DNA of 53,242 nt, taken from positions 1-53,242 of IMG/VR virus record IMGVR_UViG_3300017788_000033. The stretch is one strand, 5' to 3'. The position numbers and the translations under genes are program-made. Below the pieces are notes generated by a model, which saw only the letters and a list, made by a program, of their open reading frames with translations, was not told the DNA's origin and ran no database searches. This document shows, in pieces, positions 51,773-53,242 of the stretch. The first letter of the stretch is position 1. The number at the start of each line of letters is the position of its first letter. The DNA comes from a virus.

Positions 51773-53200
51773 ATGGATAAACTCACCTTTAAAGAGTGGT
51801 CTATTCTCGCAGACCTAGAAACCATTGCATATCTTGGCGAAGATCAAGAGTTTTCAATGGCTCGTGGAGAACTTAAAACCGCACAAGCTGCAATTACAAG
51901 ATTGATGGCCAAACTCAAAGGTGAAGGTGATTTGGAAGCATGGGTTCAATCAAAAATTACTAAAGCCGCAGAATATCTTGATACAGTAGCAGATCATCTT
52001 TCTCATGGTGAAGATGATACTAAGAGAACTAAAAAAATTGTTGAAAAGTGTTGGGTTGGATATAAACAACTTGGAATGAAAAAGAAGGGAAAAAAAGTAG
52101 TTCCCAATTGTGTGAAGGAGGATTCTATTGATGAAAACAAGAGTGGTGATAGTTCTTTGCGTGACTGGTTTACTAAGAGTCGCGCTTCTGATGGCACCCC
52201 TGGCTGGGTTCAATTGGGTGGTAAATATGCAGGAAAACCCTGTGCAAAACAACCAGGGCAAACCACAAAACCCAAGTGCGGTTCCAGTAAAATGAAAGCA
52301 GAGCTCTCTGATAAAGAAGAGGAGAGAGCATTCCGTCGTAAGAATCAGGAAGATCCAAACCCAGACAGAAAGGGTAAGGCTAAAATGGTTGCGACTGAAG
52401 AAAAGGACGCATGTTATTCAAAGGTAAAATCTCGTTATAAGGTTTGGCCTTCTGCATATGCTTCTGGTGCTTTAGTCAAGTGTCGTAAAGTTGGTGCAAA
52501 GAATTGGGGAAATAAGACTCAGAAAGAAGGTTATGAGTTTTCTAATTGGAGAGATGAATTCAAAGCAACTGAGTATGAGTTTATTGATATTATCAAACCA
52601 GATCCAATTATAACAGGAACTTCTAGACAACAAATTCAAGAAATGGGAGAAGTTGTTAGGTATTGCCCTAAGTGTAAAAAGAACGAAACGATGAAGGAGT
52701 GTAGATATGGAGAAGGATACTGGAAGATGTTTTCATTTCCTGCATCGTTAGGTGGAGGTGGCCCGTATGATCCTAATGAGATTCACCCAGCAAATGAAAA
52801 TGTAAGTTTTGAAATCGGTGGAGGTCATAGACAGGCACAAAGAACTGCAAAGATCAGAAACCTTGCAAAGGGAACAACTAATGCAGGAGAAAAGGCTGCC
52901 GCTATGAAAAAGTTAAGTGGCTCATCTCTACCACTTGCAGATTCTGTAATTCAACCTGGGCAACTGACAAACGAAGACTATCAACGGATACAATCTACGG
53001 GTAATGTTTATACTATACTCTTCTCTTGGAGAGGTAGATCAATGATGAGTCTTCAACTCTTTTTCCCAAATATGAAAAGGCCATCAAAAGATGAAGTGAA
53101 AAAGGAAATTGAGAAGTTTTATCCAGGCGCAGTTATAATGCAGTGGTATCCAAGTCCTACCGATCCATCCAAACCAATTGTAGTTATTCAGAGTAAGTAA
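51773..53200 (+). CDS. Multi-domain mosaic protein between terminase genes, 475 aa
   Basis: A 475-residue protein with at least four parts. Residues 1-95 are helical (FSMARGELKTAQAAITRLMAKLKGEGDLEAWVQSKITKAAEYLDTVADHL), a segment I remember from several cyanophage proteins. Residues about 125-205 read 'LRDWFTKSRASDGTPGWVQLGGKYAGKPCA....KPKCGSSKMKAELSDKEEERAFRRKNQEDP', of a kind known in phages and large algal viruses (DUF5872-like). Residues about 212-248 read 'DACYSKVKSRYKVWPSAYASGALVKCRKVG'. Cys298, Cys301 and Cys310 (YCPKCKKNETMKEC) form a partial zinc-ribbon. Residues about 409-475 (TGNVYTILFSWRGRSMMSLQ, then LFFPNMKRPSKDEVKKEIEKFYPGAVIMQWYP) are another phage-type domain. It probably binds DNA or capsid during packaging, but function is inferred. 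Confidence 0.7.
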   Translation: MDKLTFKEWSILADLETIAYLGEDQEFSMARGELKTAQAAITRLMAKLKGEGDLEAWVQSKITKAAEYLDTVADHLSHGEDDTKRTKKIVEKCWVGYKQLGMKKKGKKVVPNCVKEDSIDENKSGDSSLRDWFTKSRASDGTPGWVQLGGKYAGKPCAKQPGQTTKPKCGSSKMKAELSDKEEERAFRRKNQEDPNPDRKGKAKMVATEEKDACYSKVKSRYKVWPSAYASGALVKCRKVGAKNWGNKTQKEGYEFSNWRDEFKATEYEFIDIIKPDPIITGTSRQQIQEMGEVVRYCPKCKKNETMKECRYGEGYWKMFSFPASLGGGGPYDPNEIHPANENVSFEIGGGHRQAQRTAKIRNLAKGTTNAGEKAAAMKKLSGSSLPLADSVIQPGQLTNEDYQRIQSTGNVYTILFSWRGRSMMSLQLFFPNMKRPSKDEVKKEIEKFYPGAVIMQWYPSPTDPSKPIVVIQSK

Positions 53201-53204
53201 AAAA

Positions 53205-53242
53205 ATGAATCCTTCCGACATAGAACTTTCAGATATTAACAA
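53205..53242 (+). CDS. Start of next gene, probably large terminase gp17 (partial)
   Basis: An ATG at 53205, four bases after the mosaic gene stop, opens a frame reading MNPSDIELSDIN to the window end. Gene order in T4-like phages (16 then 17) makes the large terminase the expected product, but the 12 residues seen contain no diagnostic motif. Confidence 0.4.
   Translation, partial: MNPSDIELSDIN

Noticed and set aside
51766-51775. CATAAATG before the 475-aa gene as a late promoter
   Set aside because: It differs from the core at the last base and overlaps the start codon, leaving no room for a leader.

Overview
The window reads as one stretch of a T4-like marine cyanophage genome (a myovirus of Synechococcus or Prochlorococcus). 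Every supported gene is on the + strand. The core is an AT-rich late block whose proteins align, from my knowledge of the families, with T4 gp25, gp6, gp7, gp8, gp13, gp14, gp15 and gp16, in the T4-type cyanophage order. The T4-like late promoter motif (TATAAATA, CATAAATA or CTAAATA) recurs before gene starts. No tRNA, rRNA, CRISPR array, insertion sequence or integrase was seen.

Layout. Positions 1-765 hold three small genes of unknown function (the first cut by the window edge), with a more GC-rich, host-like base use. Positions 766-1030 are a non-coding, partly very GC-rich spacer with hairpins and a direct repeat, ending in the first late promoter. Positions 1031-5020 carry an accessory run: a short protein with an oxygenase-like HxD motif, a 371-aa unknown protein, a GT-A-type glycosyltransferase, two tiny very basic proteins and several small conserved-looking proteins. 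One of these sits behind a hairpin that covers its ribosome binding site. Positions 5061-31156 encode the baseplate: gp25, gp6, a 4890-aa expanded gp7, gp8 and a 2504-aa DUF4815-type protein. Positions 31162-47931 encode small and very large virion proteins, including a 1798-aa repeat protein and a 2699-aa tail fibre with an S74-type self-cleaving chaperone domain. Positions 47985-53242 carry the neck and packaging genes: gp13, gp14, gp15, gp16, then an unusual 475-aa multi-domain protein, then the first codons of the next gene, by position probably the large terminase gp17.

How it works together. gp25, gp6, gp7 and gp8 would form the baseplate wedge. DUF4815, the repeat protein and the fibre probably form the baseplate periphery and host-contact apparatus, taking the place of T4 gp9-gp12, for which no recognisable homologue is present. 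gp13, gp14 and gp15 close the neck and tail top, and gp16 starts DNA packaging.

The most striking theme is that several small beta-rich modules recur inside otherwise unrelated structural proteins and seem to account for their large sizes. They are a GxGY repeat, an 'E...RG...H' repeat, a GITTITT/cysteine repeat and an HxxxGDxVxY repeat. They occur in gp7, gp8, the DUF4815 protein, the fibre, gp14 and even gp15. Other points worth attention are a gp7 whose T4-like segments are split by about 2200 residues, two sites where a late promoter overlaps or abuts a terminator, a shared leader element before two structural genes, and the multi-domain gene lying between the terminase genes. All family assignments come from reading the sequence and memory of the families; no database search was run.
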